Source: Magnetococcus sp. PR-3
GTDB taxonomy: Bacteria > Pseudomonadota > Magnetococcia > Magnetococcales > Magnetococcaceae
DNA length: 64,000 nucleotides
Direction: 5' to 3'
Assembly: GCF_036689865.1 (NCBI RefSeq)
Contig: NZ_JBAHUQ010000020.1
Location: 46,690-110,689 of the forward strand
Positions 37,152-46,598 of this stretch are shown here, piece by piece. A program made the translations under genes and the position numbers. Below the pieces are notes generated by a model. It was given only the letters and a program-made list of their open reading frames with translations, did not search any database and was not told the DNA's origin. Numbering within the stretch: the stretch's first letter is position 1; every line of letters starts with the position of its first letter.

Positions 37152-38546
37152 GTGGAGTCCTTTTCTGTCCCCCCCTTTCCGGATGAAAAGCTCCGTCAGG
37201 AGCATCTTTCACGTCTGATCGACTATCTTAAGATCCCCTCCGTCTCTGCTGATCCAAGCTATGCTGAACATCTACAGCGCTGTGCGGCCTATACGGCAGA
37301 CCAGTTGCGTTGGGCGGGCTTGTCTGAGGTTGAGCTTTTAAGCATTCCTGGTGCGCCCCCTTACGTGGTTGGGCGGCGTATGGTTGATGAGAGCCTCCCC
37401 ACTGTTCTGATCTATGGTCACTATGATGTTCAGCCAGAAACACCAGTTGAGCTATGGACCACACCTCCTTTTGACCCTGAAATTCGGGATCAGCGGCTCT
37501 TTGCCCGTGGTGCAACAGATGATAAAGGGCAGCTGTTCATGCATGTTGCTGCCATTGCTCATTTGCTGCGTTGCGGTGTGGATATCCCCTACAACATTAT
37601 TTTTCTGGTGGAGGGGGAGGAGGAGATTGTTAGCCCTAACCTGCAAAGGTTCCTCGCCAGTTACGGTGCCTCTCTTAAGTGTGATCTCTTGGTGCTTTCT
37701 GATACCGCGATGTGGGATGAGGGGCGTCCGGCCATCACCACCAGTTTGCGTGGTATGGCTTTAATGGAGCTGACGTTAAGTTCAGCAAAACGTGATCTGC
37801 ACTCGGGCACCTTTGGTGGTGCTGTGGCCAACCCTCTGGAGATGATGAGCCGCCTGTTGACCTCGCTTAAAGATGACGAGGGGCGTGTGTTGGTTGAGGG
37901 GTTCTACCAGGGTGTTTTACCGGTTACCCCCACGATTGCCGATGAGTTGTCTCTCATCCCTTTCAATGAAGCCCTGTGGCGTCAGGAAATTGGAATAAGC
38001 GAGAGTTGGGGTGATCCTGATTATAGTTTGCTTGAACGGCTCTGGATGCGCCCAACCTTGGAGATCAATGGTCTGTGGGGTGGCTACAATGGTGATGGTG
38101 TTAAAACGGTCTTACCTGCTCAGGCCCATGCCAAGCTTTCCATGAGGCTGGTGCCCAATCAGGATCCTGCCCATGTTCTCTCTGTGGTTGAGCAGCACCT
38201 TTTGGCCCATCTGCCACCACATGCCCATTTAGAGGTAAAGCAACTGCCGGGTTCCGGGCGTGGTATCCGAGTAGATGGTTCACACCCTGTGCTGCAGACG
38301 GTCCGTCGTGGCTTGGAAGAGGCTTTTGGTGAAGCACCCTTACTGATGGGGGAGGGGGCCACCATCCCAGTTGTCGCAGCGTTGCATGAAGCCCTGGGAG
38401 CTTTACCTGTCCTCATCGGTTTTGCCTTGCCCGATGCGAAGTGCCATGCCCCGGATGAAAATATCCACTTGCCAACGTTGCATACAGGTATTGAAGCTTT
38501 AATACGCATCTATAGTTATTTTTCTGGCGATCTGGTGCAAAAATAG
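37152..38546 (+). CDS. M20-family metallodipeptidase
   Basis: A 464-residue dizinc peptidase. Metal and catalytic motifs are in order: YGHYDVQP (His ligand and catalytic Asp), RGATDDKGQ (bridging Asp) and EGEEEIVSP (catalytic Glu-Glu); a lid domain and a C-terminal histidine region follow. The pattern matches the Cys-Gly/Xaa-His dipeptidase branch of M20 rather than the DapE branch. The start is GTG 37152, immediately after the sixA TGA. It is cytoplasmic and probably recycles dipeptides or glutathione fragments. A weak AGGC/GCCT hairpin with T-rich tail follows the stop. Confidence 0.9.
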   Translation: MESFSVPPFPDEKLRQEHLSRLIDYLKIPSVSADPSYAEHLQRCAAYTADQLRWAGLSEVELLSIPGAPPYVVGRRMVDESLPTVLIYGHYDVQPETPVELWTTPPFDPEIRDQRLFARGATDDKGQLFMHVAAIAHLLRCGVDIPYNIIFLVEGEEEIVSPNLQRFLASYGASLKCDLLVLSDTAMWDEGRPAITTSLRGMALMELTLSSAKRDLHSGTFGGAVANPLEMMSRLLTSLKDDEGRVLVEGFYQGVLPVTPTIADELSLIPFNEALWRQEIGISESWGDPDYSLLERLWMRPTLEINGLWGGYNGDGVKTVLPAQAHAKLSMRLVPNQDPAHVLSVVEQHLLAHLPPHAHLEVKQLPGSGRGIRVDGSHPVLQTVRRGLEEAFGEAPLLMGEGATIPVVAALHEALGALPVLIGFALPDAKCHAPDENIHLPTLHTGIEALIRIYSYFSGDLVQK

Positions 38547-38773
38547 GCAGTTGAAGTGCGCCTGTTTTTGTTTATTAGAGCATTAGCATGATCAGATGAA
38601 GATCGAATCTTTTTATTGGCGGAAAAGCTTGATTTTTGCTAGTTTAAAGCTTGCTGAAAAACAAACAAACCAACAAAAAAAAACAGTGTTGTTGTATGGG
38701 ATCTGTGCTTTTAGCTTGCATTGACCTATGAAATAATGGTAAAAATTTCACTGCAACAGCTTATAGCGGCACC

Positions 38774-38802
38774 CTGACAAAAATGTGGTTTAATAATAAA
38801 AT
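38774..38802 (+). promoter_or_regulatory. Sigma-70-type promoter for the predicted small RNA
   Basis: CTGACA (38774-38779), a 17-base spacer and TAAAAT (38797-38802). It predicts a start near 38809 with no coding frame downstream before the terminator at 38913. Confidence 0.6.
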
Positions 38803-38808
38803 CAAAGC

Positions 38809-38945
38809 TTAACCACAAAAATCAAAATACAGGGGCCGATAAAGAACCCGCCGAGAGAAACCGGGTCAGCAAGAGTCGCACATACTCTATTTTTAAGGCT
38901 TATAGGCCGGACAAAGGGTCTCCCATTTTTGGGAGGCCCTTTTTG
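38809..38945 (+). ncRNA. Predicted small RNA, about 137 nt, three-way junction plus terminator
   Basis: It lies in the 630-base spacer between convergent genes. A promoter precedes it and a strong terminator ends it. Within it GGCCGATAA (38834-38842) pairs with TTATAGGCC (38900-38908) apart from one G-A mismatch. This encloses two hairpins, ACCCG/CGGGT (near 38846-38866) and AGAGT/ACTCT (38872-38876, 38884-38888), making a three-way junction. No open frame with a ribosome site fits. A riboswitch would need a downstream gene on the same strand, and none exists, so a trans-acting or protein-binding small RNA is more likely. The family is unknown to me. Confidence 0.6.
38913..38944 (+). terminator. 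Intrinsic terminator of the predicted small RNA
   Basis: AAAGGG-t-CTCCCA (38913-38925) / TGGGAG-g-CCCTTT (38930-38942) with a 4-base T loop and a T5 tail. Confidence 0.85.
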
Positions 38946-39118
38946 TTTTCTATCTGCTCTCAAAAGCCTATGGTCTGTCTTTTAAGGTGAGGAAAAGCCC
39001 AAAAGCATACCAAGTAAGAATGATAATAAGTATAAGTACGAGTTGATTGGTTGTTTTAAGGATAATCTCATACTTTTTTTAGGGTGAATATGTAAGGTGT
39101 TGGTTTTTTTGGAGTATG

Positions 39119-39164
39119 CCCCCCCTTGCTTCATTTTTCTCTTGTCGAAGTGAAAGGGGGGGGG
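39119..39164. repeat. Poly-C / poly-G inverted repeat
   Basis: A run of seven C (39119-39125) and a run of nine G (39156-39164) can pair, with CTTC/GAAG inside. It lies just after the chemoreceptor gene on the minus strand. It may stabilise the transcript end; the homopolymer runs are also prone to slippage. Confidence 0.5.
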
Positions 39165-39174
39165 CGGATGATTT

Positions 39175-41565
39175 TTAGGTTTTTGGGTTATGTTCTAACT
39201 GAAAAACGGTCAATGTCTGATTTAGCCCAACACCAATATTTGCCATGTGGTCGGCATGGTTCTTAACGGATGAACTGATCTCCGAAAATTGCTCAGCTGT
39301 TTGTTCTACCATGGTAACCATGGTTTGTAGGTTTTTGGTGTTATCTGCAACGTGATTGACATTTTCTGTAATGGTGCCACTGCCGTGGGAAGCTTTGGCC
39401 ACACCTTGCGTTACTTCAGATACCGCATGAGAAATTTCACTGACGTTACGGGTCACTTCGTTAATCCCCTGTGAAACCTCACTAAGGTTGGTGCTGGACT
39501 CTGTCATACGCTGCGCGGCCTCCTCCATGCGGTCTGCGACTTCATTGGTCTGTTGAGCAATGTTACCAATGGAGCTGCTCACACCATCCAAAGTGGTGTA
39601 TTGCGTATCAATGGAGAATGCAATCTCATCATTACCATGACTTATGCGACGAATACGGCCCAACATTTCATTGCTGGCTTGGTAGGCCTCATTACTGCCT
39701 TGTTGTATGGCTTCAATATTCTGCGCAATGGTTTGGGTTGCATCTGAAGTTTGGCTGGCCAGCTCTTTGACCTCATTAGCGACCACAGCAAAGCCTTTAC
39801 CGGCTTCTCCTGCACCAGCAGCTTCAATGGAAGCGTTAAGGGCGAGCATGTTCGTCTGGTCGGCAATGTCGTTAATAATAGCAATGACTTTGCCGATGTT
39901 TTGGGTGGAGTCCTTCAGGCCCTCTAAAATGTGCGCCGCTTTTTCTGCATGTTGTGCAGACTCTTGAGAATCACCAGCCGTGGTCTGACATTGGGCCCGG
40001 ATATCGTTCAAGGTACCTCGGATCCCTTCAATGGCTGAGGCCACTTGATTAACCCCTTCTTTACTCTGGTTCATGGTGTCCTGCACAGCACGCATGGTGT
40101 TGTTGGCCTCTTCAGAGGCACCGGCAACCATGGTGAGGTTGGTTGAAGCTTCTTCCACAGCTGAGGTTATGGTGCTCATATTGACACTCATCTCCTCTGC
40201 TGCTGAAGCGATGGTGTTTAGATCCTGAGATGCGGTTTCACTACTGTGGACGATGCTTCCCACCCGGTCAAAGACCGAACGGGTGGCTTCAGAGGCCTCG
40301 TTAGAGCGATTGTTCAGGTGTGAAGAGCCATCGGTTAGCTCAAGGGATAGGTTCGATAGCTTAGAGGCATCCCCACCCAGCTCAGTGGCGTATGCCACCA
40401 ATGTGTGCACCAGTTTGGCTAAGTTGTCTGTCATATGATCCAGTGCATCGGCTAACTCGCCGATTTCATCTTTTCTACCCAGCTTCATACTGCAGGTTAA
40501 ATCGCCTTTAGCAATGCGGCTAGCGATGGATGCACAAGCCATAATGGGATCAACAACAGAGCGGGCAACCATAAAGGCAAGGGCTATGGCGATAGAGATG
40601 GCAACAACAGTCACCATGAAGAGGATTTTTTTGGCGGTTTGAATTTCAGCCTCAACACGGGCCATGCCTTCATCCATACTGCTGTGCACAAACTCTTCCG
40701 CTTGGTCGGCACTGTTTATAAAGGCCTCAAAGGTTGCATCAAACTTTTGGTCCATACTGCTGCCAGCACCCATTACAACCAAACTCTGCTTATACCGTGT
40801 ATTGGCGGTGGTTTTAAGCATTTTGGCCGTCTGACTTAACTGAGCGTTTTTGGCTTCAGACCATGGTTGTTCGGTTTTTTGAAGTAACTGCTCGGCTTGG
40901 CTAAATTGAGCCAAGACCTCCTGTATCTTAACTGCTTCGTCCCCAGCCAGGAGCTCTTCCAAAAACAGGTGAGCATCTGCCAGATAGTATTTTGCCAGAG
41001 CCGCTTTTAGTTGTTGAGTTGGGTGCGTTGTGGCAGAGGGGTGTGAGATTAAAGCATCAATCCCTGTTTGTAAGGACTCATACTGAGCATCAAAGGATTG
41101 GTCCACGCCACTCCCTGTTACTTGGGTATTGGCCATGGCATCGAACCGTTCTTGTGCAATGGTTCTGAATGTGATGAGCTTTTTTTGGACCTCTTGCATC
41201 TTGGCAACAACGCGTGGATCTTCAGTTGGGTGAAAGTGCCCTTCATCATTCTTCCCGCCGTTAATGATGGCATTGGCATACCATGAACTGGCATCCAATA
41301 ACGACCAAGCTTCGTCGATGTTTTCTGTTGTATCACCCGATAAAATTTCTTCGATCAACAAATGAGCTTCTGTCGCGGTTAGCTTGACCTCCATGGCGGC
41401 ATCCCCCAAAGGGGCCAGTTTAATGCCAACTTCGGTACCATGATGGCCGACCAGGTCGGTGTAGTGAATGCCAGCCATGCCTGTGATGGCAGTGACAAAA
41501 GCCATGATAAGATAGGTGATCAGGAGCTTACGGCGTAACTGCATATGCGTTATGAACGATAGCAT
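39175..41565 (-). CDS. Methyl-accepting chemotaxis protein with duplicated sensor
   Basis: A 796-residue chemoreceptor. One membrane helix lies near residues 15-35 (LLITYLIMAFVTAITGMAG) and a second near 315-335 (ILFMVTVVAISIAIALAFMV). Between them is a 270-residue periplasmic sensor made of two similar halves: EAHLLIEEILSGD ... GSGVDQSFDAQYESLQ recurs as DAHLFLEELLAGD ... GAGSSMDQKFDATFEAF. HAMP and a long coiled coil follow, with the tip [19 protein letters not shown] near residue 565. No C-terminal CheR pentapeptide is seen. Start at ATG 41565 because GGAGAG lies five bases before it; in-frame ATGs at 41577 and 41607 are alternatives. The ligand is unknown. Confidence 0.92.
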   Translation of the reverse strand: MLSFITHMQLRRKLLITYLIMAFVTAITGMAGIHYTDLVGHHGTEVGIKLAPLGDAAMEVKLTATEAHLLIEEILSGDTTENIDEAWSLLDASSWYANAIINGGKNDEGHFHPTEDPRVVAKMQEVQKKLITFRTIAQERFDAMANTQVTGSGVDQSFDAQYESLQTGIDALISHPSATTHPTQQLKAALAKYYLADAHLFLEELLAGDEAVKIQEVLAQFSQAEQLLQKTEQPWSEAKNAQLSQTAKMLKTTANTRYKQSLVVMGAGSSMDQKFDATFEAFINSADQAEEFVHSSMDEGMARVEAEIQTAKKILFMVTVVAISIAIALAFMVARSVVDPIMACASIASRIAKGDLTCSMKLGRKDEIGELADALDHMTDNLAKLVHTLVAYATELGGDASKLSNLSLELTDGSSHLNNRSNEASEATRSVFDRVGSIVHSSETASQDLNTIASAAEEMSVNMSTITSAVEEASTNLTMVAGASEEANNTMRAVQDTMNQSKEGVNQVASAIEGIRGTLNDIRAQCQTTAGDSQESAQHAEKAAHILEGLKDSTQNIGKVIAIINDIADQTNMLALNASIEAAGAGEAGKGFAVVANEVKELASQTSDATQTIAQNIEAIQQGSNEAYQASNEMLGRIRRISHGNDEIAFSIDTQYTTLDGVSSSIGNIAQQTNEVADRMEEAAQRMTESSTNLSEVSQGINEVTRNVSEISHAVSEVTQGVAKASHGSGTITENVNHVADNTKNLQTMVTMVEQTAEQFSEISSSVKNHADHMANIGVGLNQTLTVFQLEHNPKT

Positions 41566-41765
41566 GACACTCTCCATCTGTTTGAATATGAAATTCAGGA
41601 GGGTCATGCTCTGAATCTCAATGATTTTTAGATGCTCTCCCCCCGCTCCCTGTTGATTTGACTAAAAAAAAAGAGAAAGAATCCTAGAAAAAATGGATGT
41701 TAACTCTGTCATTAGCCATAAAAACATCTATGAAGTGAGGATTTTAAAACGTGTATAATGTGAAT

Positions 41766-42536
41766 TTAAGACGTATCAATCTCTTGCTGCTGTCTGGCGT
41801 AGGTTTTGGCATATTTCATAAAGCTATTAAAACAACCCACAGTAATATGGACCAACCCTGGTAGACCATCCTGAAAGCCGCGTCTGATCAGATAGAACTT
41901 AATGAATCGGAACAGAGGGCTGAGATAAATTTTATGTGCTGCGATCGGTTTGCCTTGGGCAAGCTGTTGGGCTTGGAGCGTTGTATAGCGATTCTGTTTG
42001 CTTAAATAGCTTTCCAAGCTCTCTTCAGAGTGGTGCAGGATATCCCCTTTGAGCCTTCCGACTTGGCCTTCTGTCTGTACATGTTCATGAACAGGGTCTT
42101 GGCTCCAGTGGGCTTGATCTTTGTGGAACAGTCGTAGGTTGGGGTCTGGGTACCCTTCTCCATGACGTAACCAGCGACCCATAAAGCGGTTGCAGCGGGG
42201 CATGTCATAGGCATGTAGGGGCGGCGGCAGCGAAGAAAAAAGCTGATCAATGCTGGTGTGTAGCTCGGTCGATATGCGCTCGTCAGCATCCAGGCATAGA
42301 ACCCAATCTTGCGTGGCCTGTTGTGTTGCAAACTGTTTTTGAGCGCCAAACCCTAACCACTCTTGGTGAATGACCCGTGCGCCATAAGCTTCAGCCAATG
42401 CCTGTGTGCCATCTGTTGAACCGGAGTCAACCACCACGATCTCTGAGCATGAGGCTAAAGAGTGTAAGCAAGGTTCCAGTTGATGAGCCGCATTTAAGGT
42501 AATAATTACCCCACTAATCGGCCATTTATGCGTCAT
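41766..42536 (-). CDS. GT2 glycosyltransferase, WaaE/KdtX-like
   Basis: A 256-residue GT-A enzyme. ISGVIITLNAAHQLEPCLHS, VVVDSGSTDGT and the catalytic metal-site LCLDADERIS match the WaaE/LgtF group, which adds beta-1,4-glucose to heptose I of the LPS core. A hydrophobic stretch near the C-terminus may associate it with the membrane. It overlaps waaC by eleven bases and is the last gene of the minus-strand LPS operon, which supports an inner-core role. Confidence 0.87.
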   Translation of the reverse strand: MTHKWPISGVIITLNAAHQLEPCLHSLASCSEIVVVDSGSTDGTQALAEAYGARVIHQEWLGFGAQKQFATQQATQDWVLCLDADERISTELHTSIDQLFSSLPPPLHAYDMPRCNRFMGRWLRHGEGYPDPNLRLFHKDQAHWSQDPVHEHVQTEGQVGRLKGDILHHSEESLESYLSKQNRYTTLQAQQLAQGKPIAAHKIYLSPLFRFIKFYLIRRGFQDGLPGLVHITVGCFNSFMKYAKTYARQQQEIDTS

Positions 42537-43605
42537 GGTTCGCCTCCATGGCCTGGGTTATGGCTTGTACAACCGCTTGGGGGGGAAGTGTTTCAAAACA
42601 GGGGGGAGGGTTGATCCCCTGTTGTTCAGCCGGTAGTGGACAAACACGTTTCATGCAGGGGGCACAGGTGCGTTTGGATCGTAAAAGTACCCCATCTTGC
42701 CCTGCTACTCCAGAGTAGTCAGGGTTTGTGGCGCCATAAAGAGTGACATGGGGGGTGTTCAAAGCCGCTGCCAGATGACCAAAACCTGAGTCCAAGCCGA
42801 TCACTGCCGTCGCATCTGCAATGAGTGCCGCAACTTGCTGCATATCCATTTTGGGTAAAACACGACACCATTTTTCGGCTGCGGCAATACGTAGAGCGCG
42901 CTGTTTCTCTTCTGCACTACCCCAGGGAAGCAAAATAGGCATTTTATGCATCTGTCCAAGCTGTTTAGCTAGGTCCAACCAATAAGGTTCAGGCCAAGCC
43001 TTACTGGTCCAGCCGGCACCATGGAGAAAAATCAGATAGGGTGTTTCCTGTTTATCACCAGAGATAAGCCACCAAGCGGGTCTATCGGGTAGCCGATCAC
43101 GGACAATCCCAAAGTCAGCAGCGCTCGTAGGCAGGCTATAGCCCAGAGTTAAGGCCATGAGCTGTCTGAGTTGAGTGATGACATGGTCTGGCTTAGTAAC
43201 CGGGTGGGGCTGATGGTAAAGGTGGCAGGCTAAAGGTTCACGTGCCCAACTTTTAGAAGGACCGTGAAGGGGAGTGGCTGGGGCACATAAGCGGGCTGTT
43301 AAGGCCGATTTCATTAACCCTTGGGCATCCAAAACCGTGTCATAGGGGGTGTGTCGGACCTGTTTGATAAACGCACCGATCTCACGGCGGTGATCACGAC
43401 GTAAAAGGGCTTTTTTCCAGCGTCTTAACCCAATGACATGGCAATGATTAACCCCAGGGTGCCAGCTTGGAATCGCTTGAAAGGCCTCCTCAACCACCCA
43501 GTCCAACTGTAGGTTGGGTATGGCATTTACCGCATCAGTCACGGCTGGTAAAGCATGAATCAGATCCCCCATAGAGGAGAATTTGACCAGCAAAAGGCGG
43601 CTCAT
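42526..43605 (-). CDS. waaC: LPS heptosyltransferase I
   Basis: A 359-residue GT9 enzyme that adds the first heptose to Kdo. MSRLLLVKFSSMGDLIHALP is the typical WaaC opening; DAQGLMKSAL and the donor-site FLHGAGWTSKAWPEPYW and GLDSGFGHLAAALNTPHVTLYGATNP-type sequence follow. A Cys-rich patch APCMKRVCPL sits near the end. It overlaps the acyltransferase start by four bases (ATGA) and the next gene by eleven, so the cluster is translationally coupled. Confidence 0.93.
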   Translation of the reverse strand: MSRLLLVKFSSMGDLIHALPAVTDAVNAIPNLQLDWVVEEAFQAIPSWHPGVNHCHVIGLRRWKKALLRRDHRREIGAFIKQVRHTPYDTVLDAQGLMKSALTARLCAPATPLHGPSKSWAREPLACHLYHQPHPVTKPDHVITQLRQLMALTLGYSLPTSAADFGIVRDRLPDRPAWWLISGDKQETPYLIFLHGAGWTSKAWPEPYWLDLAKQLGQMHKMPILLPWGSAEEKQRALRIAAAEKWCRVLPKMDMQQVAALIADATAVIGLDSGFGHLAAALNTPHVTLYGATNPDYSGVAGQDGVLLRSKRTCAPCMKRVCPLPAEQQGINPPPCFETLPPQAVVQAITQAMEANHDA

Positions 43606-44579
43606 CGAATGAGCTCCATCACCTGTTCAGTCGGTTCTAAAAAGGGGGTGGTGCGTTCCTTGAGAATCTCTTGAACAGGGGTGCTGCGGCTCCAAACGCG
43701 GCCATCGGGGCGGGCCCGCCAACGACCATGTAGCCAGTTGTATTGTTCCGCATGGTCCAGTAAGAAGGGCTCTAGTTGCTTGTATAGCCGGAGCATCAGC
43801 TCGCTGTCGCTCTCGTTCTTATCCGCAAATAGAGGGGGTTGAACACAAAGCTTGGCTTTGCCTGGTGCCGTGCGAATACACACCATTGGAACAATAGGTG
43901 CGCCATATTTACGCGCCATTTTCACTGTGCCAGGGTGAGATTGAGCCGGTAAACCGAGAAAAGGCGCTGTAATGCCGTGATGTAATGTGTTGATATCCAC
44001 CATAAGGCCAATCATACGCTTTTCTTTAAGTGACTGAAGGATCGCCCGTGGCTGGTCTCTACGAACCAAATGAAGCTGATGCTTAATCCGAATTTGTCTA
44101 AAAATAGCTTCTACTTTTGGATTGTTAGCATGGCGATAGACCACGGTTAAGGGAATACCTTGTTGGGTAATCTCTACCATGGCAGGTTCCCAAGAGCCCA
44201 GGTGGAGGCTGCAGGCCAAAGCACCGCGCCCCATCGCCATGGCCTCATGCAAATGGGTGGGGTCCGTCTGCTCAAAGGTAATGTCAGCTGCACGGAATCC
44301 TTCAACATGGCTGACGAAAATATTTTCAAACACCAGCTGTACCAAGCGTTGACGCTGGGGGGCCGTTAAGTTGGGGCCGTAGACCAGTTGTAGGTTGGTG
44401 TCTGCCCAGTGATGGTTGTTTTTAAGGAGGGGCATAGCCCAGCGTGCCAGGTGGCGGGTGCGGGCTAAGGCTTGTTCAATGGGGCCGTGTTGGAGCAGGG
44501 TTAATAGCGCTTTGAGTAGGAACCACTCGCCCTGGTGGCGGAGTATACGCGTTCGGCTGTGTCGTTGCTTATGCGCCAT
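43602..44579 (-). CDS. Lipid A acyltransferase (LpxL/HtrB-like)
   Basis: A 325-residue inner-membrane-associated acyltransferase of the LpxL/LpxM family, which adds a secondary acyl chain to Kdo-lipid A. The catalytic H-x4-E motif is HLGSWE, with RRDQPRAILQSLKEKRMIGL and the later GAPIVPMVCIRT as the other conserved blocks. No clear N-terminal membrane helix is seen, unlike E. coli LpxL. It is embedded between waaF and waaC, which supports the lipid A/core role. Which acyl chain and position it uses cannot be told. Confidence 0.87.
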   Translation of the reverse strand: MAHKQRHSRTRILRHQGEWFLLKALLTLLQHGPIEQALARTRHLARWAMPLLKNNHHWADTNLQLVYGPNLTAPQRQRLVQLVFENIFVSHVEGFRAADITFEQTDPTHLHEAMAMGRGALACSLHLGSWEPAMVEITQQGIPLTVVYRHANNPKVEAIFRQIRIKHQLHLVRRDQPRAILQSLKEKRMIGLMVDINTLHHGITAPFLGLPAQSHPGTVKMARKYGAPIVPMVCIRTAPGKAKLCVQPPLFADKNESDSELMLRLYKQLEPFLLDHAEQYNWLHGRWRARPDGRVWSRSTPVQEILKERTTPFLEPTEQVMELIR

Positions 44580-45630
44580 GATCCATCTTGCCCAGTTGGT
44601 TGTGCCACACTGCCAAAACCTGTTGGGGTGTGATCTCTAACAGGCAGTTTAGATGACCTTCTGGGCACTCTCTCTTAAAACAAGGGGAGCAGGGCATGCC
44701 GAGCCACAATGTATCCGCTTGGTCAGACAGAGGAGGGGTGTGGCCAGGATCTGAAGAGCCGAATAGTGCAATGACATGGCTATCCACAGCTGTTGCAACA
44801 TGCATTAAACCACTATCATTGGTGATAACCGTCTTGGCCACAGAGAGCAGGTCCACCGCTTCATTAAGGCTGGTTTTACCGGCCAGGGACAAGAGAGGGC
44901 CTGTTATCTCGGCTTGATTAAGGATCTCTTCACATATGGGGGCATCTTTTTGGGAGCCAAGCAGCATGACGCCATGCCCTTCTTTGAGAATCGCGCTTGC
45001 AGTTTGAGCAAAGTGGCTTGCTGGCCACTGCTTGGCTGGGCCATATTCTGCACCTGGGCAGAGGGCTACCCATGATTGTGTTTGGGCGTCTTCATCCAAA
45101 AAACGGTTGAGTACCGCATATCCGGCCTGATGATCATAGCTCAGTTCCAGGTTGGGTAGAGGAGGGGGCGTGAATGGCTGATCGGCTGGGGTTGCCAGGG
45201 CCATAAAGCGGTCCACCGTTCTTGGTAGGTGGGCTTTGGTTAAGCGACGAATATCATTAAGCAGGCCATAGCGGACCTCCCCTAAAAAACCTGTTCGTAC
45301 AGGAATATCAGCGGCATAAGGTACTAGAGCCGCTTTCCAGGCTCGGGGTAAAATAATCGCTTGGCCGTAACTGCGGTCTCGTAGATCAATGCCAATACGC
45401 CAGCGTGTGCGTGGGGCAAAGGCGCCATGACCCAGAGGCATTTCAATCGCATCCCGCACATGGGGTAGGCGGCGTACAATGGGCAGGGTCCAAGCTGGGG
45501 CCAAAAGATCAATGGCCCGGTTTGGAAACTGCTGCGCCACATGGCAGGTCATGGCGCTTACCATGACCATGTCCCCCACCCAAGCGGGTGCAATGATCAA
45601 TAAGGGTTCGTCTGTATTAACTTCGCTCAC
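44569..45630 (-). CDS. waaF: LPS heptosyltransferase II
   Basis: A 353-residue GT9 enzyme that adds the second heptose. LLIIAPAWVGDMVMVSAM matches the WaaF opening, LPRAWKAALVPY and GFLGEVRYGLLNDIRR are WaaF-specific blocks, and the donor site has NDSGLMHVATAVDSHVIALF followed by GSSDPGHTPP. A Cys cluster (MPCSPCFKRECPEGHLNCL) near the C-terminus resembles the one in WaaC here. It overlaps hldD by four bases and the acyltransferase by eleven. Confidence 0.94.
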   Translation of the reverse strand: MSEVNTDEPLLIIAPAWVGDMVMVSAMTCHVAQQFPNRAIDLLAPAWTLPIVRRLPHVRDAIEMPLGHGAFAPRTRWRIGIDLRDRSYGQAIILPRAWKAALVPYAADIPVRTGFLGEVRYGLLNDIRRLTKAHLPRTVDRFMALATPADQPFTPPPLPNLELSYDHQAGYAVLNRFLDEDAQTQSWVALCPGAEYGPAKQWPASHFAQTASAILKEGHGVMLLGSQKDAPICEEILNQAEITGPLLSLAGKTSLNEAVDLLSVAKTVITNDSGLMHVATAVDSHVIALFGSSDPGHTPPLSDQADTLWLGMPCSPCFKRECPEGHLNCLLEITPQQVLAVWHNQLGKMDHGA

Positions 45631-46583
45631 GCTTTTTCCTGGAGATGGTTCATATAGTGAGCAACCCCCTCTTCCAGCTCTGTAAAGGCATGGGTATAGC
45701 CGGTCTCTGCACGGAAGCGGGTCATATCTGCTTGTGTAAAGTTCTGGTATTTATCCTTTAAGCCTTCTGGCATGGGGAAGTAACTGATGCTGCCTTTGCC
45801 GAGGCTATCGATCACTGATTGTGCCACGGCATTAAAGCTACGGCTCTTACCGGTCCCTAAATTAAATACCCCTTTAATGGGCGTTTTGCTCTGGGCCAAA
45901 TGCAAGTTGACCCGGGCGACATCTTCTACATAGATGAAGTCACGGGACTGCTCACCATTACCATAGCCATTGGTTCCTTCAAACAGGCGGGCTTCACCGT
46001 CGGCCAGGACTTTATTACGGAGCTGAAAAGCTTGGGAGGCCATTTTGCCTTTATGCCCTTCACGGGGGCCGTAGACATTAAAATAGCGCAGGCCAACAAC
46101 CGTGGTATCAATTTCAGCCATGTTGCGTAACACATAGCGGTCGAAGAGTAGTTTGGAGTATCCGTAAACATTGAGTGGGCGTTCATTTTCTGGCGATTCA
46201 ATAAAGATCTCACTATCGCCATAAGTGGCCGCGCTGGAGGCGTAGATGAACGGCACCTTCCACTCAACAGCTCGATGCAGCAGAACTTTGGAGTAGGTGA
46301 AGTTGTTATCCATCATATACTGGCCATTATACTCCATGGTGTCGGAGCAAGCCCCTTGATGGAAGATGGCCTGAATGGGCAGATTGGCAAACAGGTCATT
46401 TTCCAGATGTTCCCGGAACTCCCGTTTATCCATAAAGTCGGCAATTTCCAGATCGCGGATATTGAGGAACTTATCCGCTTTTTCCAGGTTATCTACCACC
46501 AGAATCTCGCTAATGCCTTGGGCATTAAGCTGGGCCACAATATTGGCCCCGATAAAACCGGCTCCACCTGTTACGATATACAT
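45627..46583 (-). CDS. hldD: ADP-glyceromanno-heptose 6-epimerase
   Basis: A 318-residue SDR enzyme that converts ADP-D-glycero- to ADP-L-glycero-D-manno-heptose, the form used by heptosyltransferases. MYIVTGGAGFIGANIV binds NADP, IFHQGACSDTMEYNG is HldD-specific, and the active-site Tyr-x3-Lys is in YGYSKLLFD. Length and motifs are normal. It lies between hldE and waaF. Confidence 0.96.
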   Translation of the reverse strand: MYIVTGGAGFIGANIVAQLNAQGISEILVVDNLEKADKFLNIRDLEIADFMDKREFREHLENDLFANLPIQAIFHQGACSDTMEYNGQYMMDNNFTYSKVLLHRAVEWKVPFIYASSAATYGDSEIFIESPENERPLNVYGYSKLLFDRYVLRNMAEIDTTVVGLRYFNVYGPREGHKGKMASQAFQLRNKVLADGEARLFEGTNGYGNGEQSRDFIYVEDVARVNLHLAQSKTPIKGVFNLGTGKSRSFNAVAQSVIDSLGKGSISYFPMPEGLKDKYQNFTQADMTRFRAETGYTHAFTELEEGVAHYMNHLQEKA

Positions 46584-46598
46584 GGCCTAAATGCCTCT

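Noticed and set aside
38831..38945. Riboswitch controlling a downstream gene
   Set aside because: The structure and terminator look riboswitch-like, but the next gene is on the opposite strand and convergent, so a free small RNA is more likely.
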